A program made the translations under genes and the position numbers. Positions 4,966-12,970 of a DNA stretch of 19,311 nucleotides are shown in pieces. Each line of letters begins with the position of its first letter. Position 1 is the stretch's first letter. The notes below the pieces were generated by a model. The model did no database searches and was not told where the DNA came from. It was given only the letters and a program-made list of their open reading frames with translations. Source of the DNA: Prevotellaceae bacterium (GTDB lineage Bacteria > Bacteroidota > Bacteroidia > Bacteroidales > Paludibacteraceae); NCBI GenBank assembly GCA_031270565.1, contig JAISXJ010000070.1, positions 1 to 19,311 on the forward strand, read 5' to 3'.

Positions 4966-7812
4966 ATGAAATTCAAACATATTTTTATTACGCTGTTACT
5001 GCTGCTTGGCAGTATGTCTTCCGTGCAGGCGCAGACGACTTCTACGTTCTATTTTATGGACGAAGTACCCACACGTCATGCGATGAATCCGGCATTTGTA
5101 CCAAATTGTTCGTGGTATTTAGATCTTATTGTGCTGCCGAGTTTCTACATTGATGCCGGAAATAATGCCTTTGCGCTTCGAGATGGCATTTTCAAAGCAG
5201 GTGACATGGTGGTTACGCCGTTTCATCCCACCCAGAATATTGATGACCTTTATAAACGGGTGCGTCCGATAACCCAGTTCCATACCCGATTCGGTCTGAA
5301 TCTGCTTAACTTTGGGTTCTCGTTCAAAGAGAAAAACTACCTTACTTTCGATTTGGGACTCAAAACGAGTGTCAATATCTATATGCCTCGCGACCTTTTC
5401 AAGTTAGCGCTGTATGGTACGCCGGATGAATTTGGCGTGAACAGTTTTGATTTCAAAAAAATGGCTATTGAGACGGGTGTCTATTCCGAACTTGGCATTG
5501 GTTATATGCGGAAAATCGGCAAAAAGTGGACTGTTGGCGGAAAGGTAAAATATTTGATGGGATACGCCAATGTTCTTACAAAGAACCGCAAGATGGAACT
5601 CAATGCTTCGCAGGAGGCGTGGGATGTTGCTGCTGACGCAGATATTTATGCCTCCGTTCCAGTGGGATTTCAAACAAATGATGTTGGCAACATTGACCTT
5701 GGTGGCGGTATAACGACATTTTCGACGAACGATTATATTAAAATGCTCTATGATCCGGCAGGAAAAGGAGGCGCTATTGACCTTGGCGTAACATACGAGC
5801 CGGTTAAAAACCTGATTATTTCGGCGGCGGTAACCGACGTTGGTCTCATTCACTGGGACAAAAACATTCTTACAGGGTCTATGCACGGCAACTACCGTTT
5901 TTCCGGTATCGAATACAATATGAATGATACCGTTGACTGGGGCAAACTTATTGAAGATATCGGCGACGAATTTCAGGACGCTTTTGACCTGAAAACCGCT
6001 CGCGGCGCCGCATATAATCAGATTCTTACCGCATCGGCAAATGTGGGGGTTGAATATGGTATTTTAAAGAATCATATCAGTTTTGGAGTGTTGTCGCAGA
6101 CAAAAATTCATCCCGACCGCATTGCGCAGGATTTTACCTTTGCCCTCAATTTTCGTTACACTGACTGGTTAAAGAATTACATAACCTACTCTTTAGCAGA
6201 TGGACGCGGCAGAAATCTCGGATTGGGAATAAGTTTCCGAATGGGTGCGATAAACACCTATCTTGTCGCCGACTATATTCCGTTGAACTGGGCAAATCTC
6301 TACATGAGCAACAGCAGTTCTGCCATACCGATGCCTTATAGTACACAGCGTATTAATTTACAGGCTGGTGTGATGTTGAATTTTGGGCGTCACAGTAAAG
6401 ACAGGGATCGCGATGGTGTAAAAAATCGCCGAGATCGTTGTCCTAATACGGATATTGACTATCTGCGCACCCTTTGTCCGGAGGTAAAACGCAAGGATTT
6501 TGTGGATAAAACAGGCTGTACTCTGGATGACGACAGAGACAGCATACCGGATTGTTACGATCGTTGCCCCAACACACCTCGCGGTGTAAGAGTAGATGAA
6601 TTTGGTTGTCCCATTGACACCGATGGCGACATCGTACCCGACTATCTGGATAAATGTCCTGATACGCCAACAGGCGTTTTGGTTGACGAAAAAGGTTGTC
6701 CTGTGGATACCGATGGCGATGGCGTGTCTGATTATCTTGATAAATGTCCTAATACGCCGGCGGCAGCTATTGGTTTCACAGATGCTGACGGCTGTCCCAA
6801 AGACACTGACGCTGACGACGTACCTGACTATCTGGATAAATGTCCTGATACGTCAACAGGCGTTTTGGTTGACGAAAAAGGTTGTCCTGTGGATACCGAT
6901 AGCGACGGCGTAGCTGATTATCTGGATAAATGTCCTAATACGCCGACGGCAGCTATTGGTTTTGTCGATGCTGACGGTTGTCCGAAAGACACTGACGCTG
7001 ACGGCGTACCTGACTATCTGGATAAATGTCCTGATACGCCGACAGACGCTTTTGTTGATAACAGTGGCTGTCCTGTTGACACCGACAGCGACGGCGTGCC
7101 TGATTATCTTGATAAATGTCCTAATACACCGGCGGCAGCTATTGGTTTCACAGATGCTGACGGTTGCCCGAAAGACACTGACGGCGATGGCGTGTATGAT
7201 TTCATTGACAAATGTCCCAATACGCCAACAGAGGCTTCTGTTGATAACAGTGGTTGTCCGGTTGACACCGATGGCGACGGCATACCGGATTATCTGGATA
7301 AATGCCCCAATACTCCCAGAGATGCCGTTGGTTCTGTGGATGCTAACGGCTGTCCGAAAGATGCTGATGGCGATGCTGTTCCCGATTATTTGGATAAATG
7401 TCCGGAAGTACCCGGCGTAAAGGATAATAACGGCTGTCCCGAACTGAAAGCAGCGGTAAAAAGACTGTTTAAACAGGCATTACAGGGCATTCAGTTTGAA
7501 ACGGGAAAGGAAGTCATTCGTCCGTCGTCCTATGCCATATTAAATCAGGTGGTTGAGGTGATGAAGGAAAATTCCGATTTCTTGTTGAATATTGCAGGAC
7601 ACACCGACAATGTCGGTCAACCCGCCAAGAATCAAGAGCTTTCCGAGCGTCGTGCCGCTTCCGTGAAGAATTATCTTATCAGTAAAGGGGTTGAGGAAGC
7701 CCGTCTGACTTCAGAAGGCTTTGGCGATGCACGTCCGGTAGCAACCAACCAGACGGCAGCTGGACGCAAAACAAATCGCCGTGTAGAGTTTACGGTCATC
7801 TTTGAACGGTAA
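4966..7812 (+). CDS. Outer-membrane beta-barrel protein with TSP3 repeats and OmpA-like C-terminus
   Basis: This 948-residue protein probably links the outer membrane to peptidoglycan. Residues 1-22 are a signal peptide (cleavage after SSVQA). Residues 23-475 are a predicted beta-barrel of the DUF5723-like type (early RHAMNPAFVP motif, many aromatic-ended strands). Residues 479-825 hold eleven thrombospondin type-3 units (pattern DTDGDGVPDYLDKCPNTP...GCP), which bind calcium in known families. Residues 835-948 are an OmpA-like domain with AGHTDNVG and LSERRAASVKNYL, the Asp and Arg positions that bind diaminopimelate in OmpA. The length exceeds a typical OmpA protein because of the TSP3 arm. 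It is second in a unit with the lipoprotein at 3205 and is followed by a strong terminator. The DUF5723 assignment is less certain than the TSP3 and OmpA parts. Confidence 0.95.
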   Translation: MKFKHIFITLLLLLGSMSSVQAQTTSTFYFMDEVPTRHAMNPAFVPNCSWYLDLIVLPSFYIDAGNNAFALRDGIFKAGDMVVTPFHPTQNIDDLYKRVRPITQFHTRFGLNLLNFGFSFKEKNYLTFDLGLKTSVNIYMPRDLFKLALYGTPDEFGVNSFDFKKMAIETGVYSELGIGYMRKIGKKWTVGGKVKYLMGYANVLTKNRKMELNASQEAWDVAADADIYASVPVGFQTNDVGNIDLGGGITTFSTNDYIKMLYDPAGKGGAIDLGVTYEPVKNLIISAAVTDVGLIHWDKNILTGSMHGNYRFSGIEYNMNDTVDWGKLIEDIGDEFQDAFDLKTARGAAYNQILTASANVGVEYGILKNHISFGVLSQTKIHPDRIAQDFTFALNFRYTDWLKNYITYSLADGRGRNLGLGISFRMGAINTYLVADYIPLNWANLYMSNSSSAIPMPYSTQRINLQAGVMLNFGRHSKDRDRDGVKNRRDRCPNTDIDYLRTLCPEVKRKDFVDKTGCTLDDDRDSIPDCYDRCPNTPRGVRVDEFGCPIDTDGDIVPDYLDKCPDTPTGVLVDEKGCPVDTDGDGVSDYLDKCPNTPAAAIGFTDADGCPKDTDADDVPDYLDKCPDTSTGVLVDEKGCPVDTDSDGVADYLDKCPNTPTAAIGFVDADGCPKDTDADGVPDYLDKCPDTPTDAFVDNSGCPVDTDSDGVPDYLDKCPNTPAAAIGFTDADGCPKDTDGDGVYDFIDKCPNTPTEASVDNSGCPVDTDGDGIPDYLDKCPNTPRDAVGSVDANGCPKDADGDAVPDYLDKCPEVPGVKDNNGCPELKAAVKRLFKQALQGIQFETGKEVIRPSSYAILNQVVEVMKENSDFLLNIAGHTDNVGQPAKNQELSERRAASVKNYLISKGVEEARLTSEGFGDARPVATNQTAAGRKTNRRVEFTVIFER
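6616..7449 (+). repeat. 186-bp higher-order tandem repeat encoding TSP3 pairs
   Basis: Nine TSP3 units start at 6616, 6706, 6802, 6892, 6988, 7078, 7174, 7264 and 7360, alternating between 90 bp (30 residues) and 96 bp (32 residues). The real period is therefore a two-unit block of 186 bp. Blocks starting at 6706, 6892 and 7078 are very similar at the DNA level (for example the shared GTTTTGGTTGACGAAAAAGG). Two more divergent units (6400 and 6526) precede the array. Similarity at this level implies recent duplication or gene conversion. Confidence 0.9.
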
Positions 7813-7831
7813 TATCTGTCCAATACTAATC

Positions 7832-7869
7832 AGGAGGGCGCCATTATTTGAGCGCTCTCCTTTTTTTTT
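7832..7869 (+). terminator. Rho-independent terminator of the lipoprotein/OmpA unit
   Basis: AGGAG-G-GCGC pairs with GCGC-T-CTCCT across a short A/T loop and is followed by nine T (7861-7869). It lies 20 bp after the stop codon at 7812. Confidence 0.9.
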
Positions 7870-7888
7870 CTGACTGAAAAATAATTTC

Positions 7889-7896
7889 TACCTTTG
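7889..7896 (+). promoter_or_regulatory. -7 promoter box (TACCTTTG) for the glycan gene cluster
   Basis: TACCTTTG matches TAnnTTTG and lies just past the terminator, about 195 bp upstream of the first gene (8091). The palindromic element at 7915-8017 would be transcribed as part of the leader. No -33 TTG is visible. Confidence 0.55.
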
Positions 7897-7914
7897 TAAA
7901 ACTAAGTTTTGGCT

Positions 7915-8017
7915 AAACATTAGCCCGTTAGGGCTTTTATATCAATAGAAAAACATATTATTCCCCTTATTGTCCGTCAGGACATTTACAAATTAAAGTC
8001 CTAACGGACTAATGTTT
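7915..8017 (+). repeat. Palindromic repeat element, copy 2, with 21-bp terminal inverted repeats
   Basis: The element is bounded by AAACATTAG (7915-7923) and CTAATGTTT (8009-8017). These extend to 21-bp imperfect inverted repeats, each containing its own palindrome: AGCCCGTTAGGGCT (7922-7935) and AGTCCTAACGGACT (7997-8010). A third palindrome, GTCCGTCAGGAC, lies at 7972-7983. The spacer TATATCAATAGAAAAAC (7938-7954) is shared with the inverted copy at 39-103. There is no coding potential and no clear target-site duplication. Confidence 0.7.
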
Positions 8018-8090
8018 GAGGGATTCTTGCTATTTCTTTTGACATTAATCACCTACGGCGAATTTGTTGTTATTCACGCATATAGGATAT

Positions 8091-9002
8091 ATGAAAGTAT
8101 TAATCGTTTGCAGCATTAATCAGGGAAGGATTGCACCTTTTATCTCAGATCAGGTAGAAAATTTAAGAAACGAGGGCGTCGAAATAGAGTTCTACACGAT
8201 TTCAGAGAGAGGACTGTCCGGATACTGGAAGAGCAGGAAAGGTTTATTGCTAAAAATCAATGATTTTCAGCCGAATCTTATCCATGCTCATTACGGACTG
8301 TCGGGCTTAATGGCAAATTTACAACGCAAAGTACCGGTTGTAACAACTTACCATGGGAGTGATATTAATAATGTGAAAATCCTGTATTTGTCAAAAATCT
8401 CAATGCTTTTGTCGAGATACAATATTTTCGTATCCCAAAGAAACATTGATAAGGCTCACCCAAAACGAAATTACAGTCTAATTTCATGCGGCGTAGATAC
8501 AGAATTGTTCAAACTTTTGGATAAAAGCACATGTCGTCAACTGTCAGGATTTTCCGAAACTGAAAAATTGGCGCTCTTTTCGAGTATATTTGATAATCGT
8601 GTAAAAAATCCACGATTGGCGCAAGATGCTGTAAAACTATTGCCTGATGTCAAATTGATAGAACTGAAAGGCTGTACTCGTGAACAGGTTTGCCAATTGT
8701 TGAATACAGTCGATGTAACATTAATGACAAGTTTTACTGAGGGATCACCTCAAATTATTAAGGAGGCGATGGCTTGCGGCTGTCCCATTGTTTCGGTGGA
8801 TGTAGGCGACGTAAAAGAGATTATTGGCAATACGGAAGGTTGCTTTATCTGTCTGCCAGATAAAGAAGAAGTGGCTATGGCGCTGTCGAAGGCAATCGAA
8901 TATGGCAAACGCACAGAAGGAAGATATCGCATACTAAATTTTGACAATCGGATAGTTGCCGGAAAAATTCTTGCAATATACAGAAAAATACTGGCAGGAT
9001 AA
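8091..9002 (+). CDS. Family 4 glycosyltransferase (GT-B fold)
   Basis: This 303-residue retaining glycosyltransferase probably adds one sugar of a surface polysaccharide at the cytoplasmic face of the membrane. The N-terminal Rossmann half begins MKVLIVCSINQGRIAPF and contains IHAHYGLSGLMANLQ and VVTTYHGSDIN. The nucleotide-sugar half contains the family EX7E motif in SFTEGSPQIIKEAMACGCPIV (both Glu present). It is shorter than many GT4 enzymes (350-400 residues) but both halves are present. An upstream TTG at 8064 would add nine residues; ATG 8091 is preferred because it starts directly at the first beta strand. It is the first gene of the same-strand cluster to 12748. Donor and acceptor cannot be told from the sequence. 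Confidence 0.92.
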   Translation: MKVLIVCSINQGRIAPFISDQVENLRNEGVEIEFYTISERGLSGYWKSRKGLLLKINDFQPNLIHAHYGLSGLMANLQRKVPVVTTYHGSDINNVKILYLSKISMLLSRYNIFVSQRNIDKAHPKRNYSLISCGVDTELFKLLDKSTCRQLSGFSETEKLALFSSIFDNRVKNPRLAQDAVKLLPDVKLIELKGCTREQVCQLLNTVDVTLMTSFTEGSPQIIKEAMACGCPIVSVDVGDVKEIIGNTEGCFICLPDKEEVAMALSKAIEYGKRTEGRYRILNFDNRIVAGKILAIYRKILAG

Positions 9003-9057
9003 CAGTTTTATTTACGCATATAAATCAGTCTGAAGGCGAAGAAAAGGCAAAAACGTG

Positions 9058-10053
9058 ATGATACGGATTATAGAAGCAATGGACATTGCCACAGAACAAT
9101 GGCAGCAGTTGGTTGACAGTTCACCGACTGCATCATTCTTTCAGACAAAGGAATGTTATGATTTTTATTCATCATTGTCGTTTTTGGATCCGTTTGTTTT
9201 TGGTGTTTCCGAAAATGGCAAACTGGCAGGCTTGATTTGTGGTTATATTATTGCCGACGGCGGCAGTCTCAAACAGTTTTTCAGTCGGCGGGCGATTGTG
9301 CCGGGAGGTCTGTTGTTAGACAGGCAAATCTCCGCCGAAGCCTTGAAGATGTTGCTTACTTTCTCCATTAAGACCTTGAAAAAGAAAGCTATATATGTCG
9401 AACTGAGAAATTACAATGACTATTCACCGTATAAAAAACAGATAGAACAAACAGGATTTGTATATGGGCAACATTTTGATTTGCACGCGTTCATTGATGA
9501 CAAAACAGAACAAAGATTCAGCAAAAGTAAGCGAAGACAAATAAAAACAGCGCAAAAAAACGATGTACAATACTTTGAAACAGAAGATATTGTTGATATT
9601 GAGACATTCTATCGCATTTTGACGAATTTATACAGCAAACAAATAAAGTTACCGCTTTTCCCATTGGAGTTTTTTCTGAAACTGTCGCAGTTGCCGCAGG
9701 GAAAAATTTTAGTAATAAAACACAATAACACAGTGATTGGCGGTATGGCTTGCGTTGAGTTGCCCGGAAAAGCGCTGTACGAATGGTTTGTCTGTGGCAA
9801 TGAGCGTGTTAAAAAGCAACTGTATTCATCAGTAATGGCAACATGGGCAGGCATTGATTACGCGATTCAGCATAAAATCAGCATGTTTGATTTTATGGGC
9901 GCCGGAAAACCTAGTAATAATTATGGCGTTAGAGAATTTAAAAGTAAGTTCGGTGGAAAACTGGTGGAATATGGACGGTTTGTGTGTGTTACAAAATCGC
10001 TGCGTTATAGCATTGGAAAATTTGTCGTGAAAAAACTGAAAAAACATAAATAA
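9058..10053 (+). CDS. FemAB/GNAT-like acyl- or aminoacyltransferase
   Basis: This 331-residue protein resembles the FemAB-like GNAT proteins common in surface-glycan loci. Motifs include SPTASFFQTKECYDF near the start, AIVPGGLLL, a basic SKSKRRQIKTAQKN stretch (helix before the C-terminal GNAT half), VIGGMACVEL, and the late FDFMGAGKPSNNYGVREFKSKFGG motif typical of the family. The second half is the likely catalytic GNAT fold. Known relatives transfer amino acids to peptidoglycan or acyl groups to sugars; the substrate here is unknown. ATG 9058 is chosen over the adjoining in-frame GTG 9055. Its stop codon TAA directly precedes the ATG of the next gene (10054) with no gap, which suggests translational coupling. 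Confidence 0.88.
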   Translation: MIRIIEAMDIATEQWQQLVDSSPTASFFQTKECYDFYSSLSFLDPFVFGVSENGKLAGLICGYIIADGGSLKQFFSRRAIVPGGLLLDRQISAEALKMLLTFSIKTLKKKAIYVELRNYNDYSPYKKQIEQTGFVYGQHFDLHAFIDDKTEQRFSKSKRRQIKTAQKNDVQYFETEDIVDIETFYRILTNLYSKQIKLPLFPLEFFLKLSQLPQGKILVIKHNNTVIGGMACVELPGKALYEWFVCGNERVKKQLYSSVMATWAGIDYAIQHKISMFDFMGAGKPSNNYGVREFKSKFGGKLVEYGRFVCVTKSLRYSIGKFVVKKLKKHK

Positions 10054-11634
10054 ATGGACAGAATCCATATTTTTATTAGCAGTGTGCAGAGCGAGTTTTC
10101 GCAGGAACGAGCATGGTTGTTCGATTATATTCGACAAGATGCTTTGTTAGGGCAGTTTTTTGAGCCGTTTATTTTCGAGCGCAACGAGGCAAAAGACCGC
10201 TCATCTCAAAATGTTTATCTCGAACAGGTCAGAATATGCGAGATTTTTATTGGACTGTTTGGCGAAAAATATGGGAATGAAGATGCCGAAGGCATTTCGC
10301 CAACCGAACGCGAATACAATTTGGCAACCGAACTTTACAAAACACGTTTGATTTATGTAAAACGAACCAAGCAGCGCGAAGAAAAAGAAAAATGGTTGGT
10401 TGCAAAAGCCGAAAAAAAACTTGTGCGGAAATCGTTTGCCGACTACGAAGAACTGAAAACTGCCATTTATGCCTCACTTGTGCGATATCTGGAAGAAAAA
10501 GAACTGATACGACTATTGCCTTTCGATGCATCGTTCAATCGTTTTGCTGCCATTGATGATTTAGATGAAGAAAAAATCCGACAATTTGTGTATGTAGCGC
10601 ACCGAAAAAGAGCATTCCCATTTACCCATGACACGAAAATAGAAACCGTTTTAACGCATCTTAATCTTATTGACAATAAGAGAGTTACAAATGCTGCGAT
10701 TTTACTTTTCGGAAAAAATCCGCAAAAATTTTTTATTACTTCCGAAGTTCGTTGCGCTCATTTTCATGGCTACGACAAGATAAAACCGATACCAAATTAT
10801 CAGGTGTATAAAGGAGATGTATTTCAACTGATTACGCAAGCCGTCAATTTTGTGCTGTCAAATATCAAAGTTGCTACCGGTGCACGCGACAGAGGCGTGC
10901 AGGTTGATGTAACATACGAACTGCCTGTGCGGGCAGTTACCGAAGCGATTGTAAATGCCGTCGCTCACCGCGATTACACGAGCAATGCAAGCGTGCAGGT
11001 AATGCTTTTCCGCGACAGATTAGAGGTATGGAATCCGGGACATTTGCCTTTTGGAATGACCGTGGCAAAACTCAAACAGGAACATAATTCAATTCCAGTT
11101 AATCCGCTGATTGCCGAGCCGTTGTACTTGTTTGGCACAATAGAACGCATGGGAACAGGCACTGGCGAAATTATTAAACTTTGCAAAGAAAACGGATTAA
11201 AAGAACCTGAATTTGTCGAAGAAGAAAGTTTTATTACCACTCTTTGGCGTAATGAAAATATTGACGGGAAGGAAACAACACAAGTTAATGAGCACAAAAT
11301 AAATGATTTAGAAAAACAAGATCCCGCAAGTACCCCACAAGTTGAAAAACAGGATACCACACCACCACACCACCACACCACTACGCCACCACACCACTTC
11401 AATGTGCCGGTAGAAAAACTGTTATTGGCGATAAATGGCGAAATGAATAGAACAGAAATTCAAAATAATTTGGAACTTTCCAATAAAAAACATTTTCTTA
11501 ATGCCTATCTTCAACCCGCTATAGAACAGGGTCTTGTGGCAATGAAATATCCGGGAAAGCCCAATCACCCGCGTCAAAAATATTTTTTGACCGAAAAAGG
11601 CATACATTTTTTAACGCTAAAGGAAAACGACTAA
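10054..11634 (+). CDS. DUF4062 - GHKL ATPase - winged-helix protein
   Basis: This 526-residue multidomain protein starts with a DUF4062 domain (about 1-150) showing IHIFISSVQSEFSQER, IFIGLFGEKYG and GISPTEREYNLATE, as in the TIR-like DUF4062 family. Residues 180-400 match the RecG-C-terminal/HATPase_c_4 region usual in AlbA_2 (Schlafen-like) regulators: AAILLFGKNP, the ATP-binding N-box TEAIVNAVAHRDY, WNPGHLPFG, and GTGTGEI. A Thr/Pro/His linker (434-448) leads to a winged helix (449-526) ending RQKYFLTEKGIHFL. DUF4062 stands where AlbA_2 normally is. In known systems DUF4062 sits in nucleotide-sensing and phage-defence proteins, so a sensor or defence role is plausible but inferred. The gene starts the base after the FemAB-like stop and is followed 16 bp later by a DUF354 gene. 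Confidence 0.9.
   Translation: MDRIHIFISSVQSEFSQERAWLFDYIRQDALLGQFFEPFIFERNEAKDRSSQNVYLEQVRICEIFIGLFGEKYGNEDAEGISPTEREYNLATELYKTRLIYVKRTKQREEKEKWLVAKAEKKLVRKSFADYEELKTAIYASLVRYLEEKELIRLLPFDASFNRFAAIDDLDEEKIRQFVYVAHRKRAFPFTHDTKIETVLTHLNLIDNKRVTNAAILLFGKNPQKFFITSEVRCAHFHGYDKIKPIPNYQVYKGDVFQLITQAVNFVLSNIKVATGARDRGVQVDVTYELPVRAVTEAIVNAVAHRDYTSNASVQVMLFRDRLEVWNPGHLPFGMTVAKLKQEHNSIPVNPLIAEPLYLFGTIERMGTGTGEIIKLCKENGLKEPEFVEEESFITTLWRNENIDGKETTQVNEHKINDLEKQDPASTPQVEKQDTTPPHHHTTTPPHHFNVPVEKLLLAINGEMNRTEIQNNLELSNKKHFLNAYLQPAIEQGLVAMKYPGKPNHPRQKYFLTEKGIHFLTLKEND
11356..11397 (+). repeat. CAC/CCA low-complexity tract encoding a Thr/Pro/His linker
   Basis: The tract is built from short ACCACACC- and CACCAC-like units and encodes TTPPHHHTTTPPHH between the ATPase and the winged-helix domain. 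Period and purity make it prone to slipped-strand length change. Changes not divisible by three would remove the winged helix. Confidence 0.75.
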
Positions 11635-11650
11635 AAATATATCGACACAA

Positions 11651-12748
11651 ATGAAAAAGTTACTTATTTATTTAGGACATCCTGCACATTTTCATTTATA
11701 TAAGAATGCCATTGCTAATTGGCAGGAAAAGGGGCATAAGGTAATCATCCTCATCAAAAAGAAAGATGTGTTGGAGAATCTGTTACAAGCCGCCGGATTA
11801 GATTACATTAACATCCTGAAAGAGGGGCGAAAAGATTCTTTTGCAGGTATGTTTCTTGGGATGGCGAAAAGAACGGTGCGTATATTGAATTACTGTCGAA
11901 AAAACAAACCCGATATTCTGACGGGAACGAGCGTTGAAAATTCGTTTGTTGGGAAAATACTTCACATTCCTGTTGTTAATATCAATGAAGATGATGCCGC
12001 TGTTGTGCCTCTTTATGCCAAATTGAGTTATCCGTATGCCGATGCAATATTAAATCCGCGTGTTTGCAACAGTGGTAAATGGGACAAAAAAGCGATCAAA
12101 TATGAATCTTATCAAAAGCTTGCCTACCTGCATCCTAACCATTTTACACCGGACAGATCCGTTGTAGAAAAATATTTTTCGGTGGAAAACCCTTATTTTA
12201 TTATTCGTTTTGCTAAATTAAATGCACATCACGATAATGGTATGCGTGGAATCAGTACACCTGTTGCTGAAAAATTAATAGCCATTTTGAAAAAATATGG
12301 TAACATCTATATCTCTTCCGAGCGAGAACTTGAACCACAATTTGAAAAATATCGACTAAATATCAATCCATTAGACATTCATCATATCATGGCATTTGCT
12401 GCTTTATATTTGGGGGACAGTCAAAGTATGTCGGTAGAAGCGGCAATGTTGGGTGTGCCATCTGTACGATTCAATGATTTTGCCGATAAAATTGGTGTCT
12501 TAGAGGAGCTGGAATATACATATAACTTAACTTTTGGGATTAAATCATCTGAGCCTCAGAAGCTGTATCAAACAGTTGAAAATCTGCTGAATACAAAAAA
12601 TCTGCGAGAAGTATTCCAAATTCGCCGACAAAGGATGCTTGCAGACAAAATTGATGTAACTGCATTTCTTACATGGTTCATCGAAAACTATCCTGAAAGT
12701 AAAAGAATAATGCGTGAAAATCCTGATTATCAATATAATTTTAAATAA
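11651..12748 (+). CDS. DUF354 family GT-B-like protein
   Basis: This 365-residue cytoplasmic protein belongs to the DUF354 family, related in fold to UDP-N-acetylglucosamine 2-epimerase and GT-B glycosyltransferases. It begins KKLLIYLGHPAHFHLYKNAI, the family's GHPAHfh-like opening, and has GHKVIILIKKKD, the NINEDDAAVVPLYAKLSYPYAD segment and, in the second half, YLGDSQSMSVEAAMLGVPSVRFNDF, corresponding to the nucleotide-sugar site. Family members lie in polysaccharide clusters but few have been characterised, so the exact reaction is unknown. It ends the same-strand cluster 8091-12748, 16 bp after the DUF4062 gene. No strong terminator follows; a 7-bp A/T hairpin lies at 12809-12824. Confidence 0.9.
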   Translation: MKKLLIYLGHPAHFHLYKNAIANWQEKGHKVIILIKKKDVLENLLQAAGLDYINILKEGRKDSFAGMFLGMAKRTVRILNYCRKNKPDILTGTSVENSFVGKILHIPVVNINEDDAAVVPLYAKLSYPYADAILNPRVCNSGKWDKKAIKYESYQKLAYLHPNHFTPDRSVVEKYFSVENPYFIIRFAKLNAHHDNGMRGISTPVAEKLIAILKKYGNIYISSERELEPQFEKYRLNINPLDIHHIMAFAALYLGDSQSMSVEAAMLGVPSVRFNDFADKIGVLEELEYTYNLTFGIKSSEPQKLYQTVENLLNTKNLREVFQIRRQRMLADKIDVTAFLTWFIENYPESKRIMRENPDYQYNFK

Positions 12749-12962
12749 AATCGCCATTTTCTAAAACTAATATCTACTTTTTACAGAGAGCAGAAGTGGC
12801 TGAGTATGGTATTTTCTAAAATACATTTTATTTCTTGCTTTTGGAGAGTGCTATAAACGTGAGCGAAAGATGTGCGAGGGGAAACACCGTCAGGCGTTCT
12901 TATCCCGCAAGGCACGCAAAAATATTTTTCACTAAAAACTACACTCTAATAACTAAAAGTAT
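12749..12962. other. Gene-free stretch with weak hairpin and promoter-upstream repeat
   Basis: GTATTTT (12809-12815) pairs with AAAATAC (12818-12824) and is followed by T-rich DNA, a weak terminator candidate. An imperfect palindrome AACACCGTCAGGCGTT (12884-12899) matches the perfect AACGCCGTCAGGCGTT at 19117-19132 with one mismatch. The AT-rich repeat ACACTCTAATAACTAAA (12940-12956) ends at the leader promoter. No gene is seen. Confidence 0.5.
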
Positions 12963-12970
12963 TATCTTTG
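12963..12970 (+). promoter_or_regulatory. -7 promoter box (TATCTTTG), leader copy C
   Basis: TATCTTTG followed by CC starts the third leader copy. It is preceded by the ACTCTAATAACTAAA tract and lacks a recognisable -33 TTG. It is the likely promoter of the T9SS cargo gene at 13517. Confidence 0.65.

Noticed and set aside
6596..7420. Two plus-strand frames of 105 and 154 codons inside the TSP3 array
   Set aside because: They are shifted readings of the 186-bp DNA repeat; their repeated NVLIRRQ-like pattern only mirrors the TSP3 periodicity.
6400..7449. CRISPR array
   Set aside because: The regular repeat spacing is due to in-frame TSP3 coding units of 30-32 residues; there are no unique spacers and no cas genes.
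7915..8017. Complete insertion sequence
   Set aside because: It has inverted ends but only 103 bp, no transposase and no clear target duplication, so it is listed as a repeat element only.
8064..8090. TTG start nine codons upstream for the GT4 enzyme
   Set aside because: GT4 proteins begin at the first beta strand (MKVLIVCS), and the added residues have no family counterpart.
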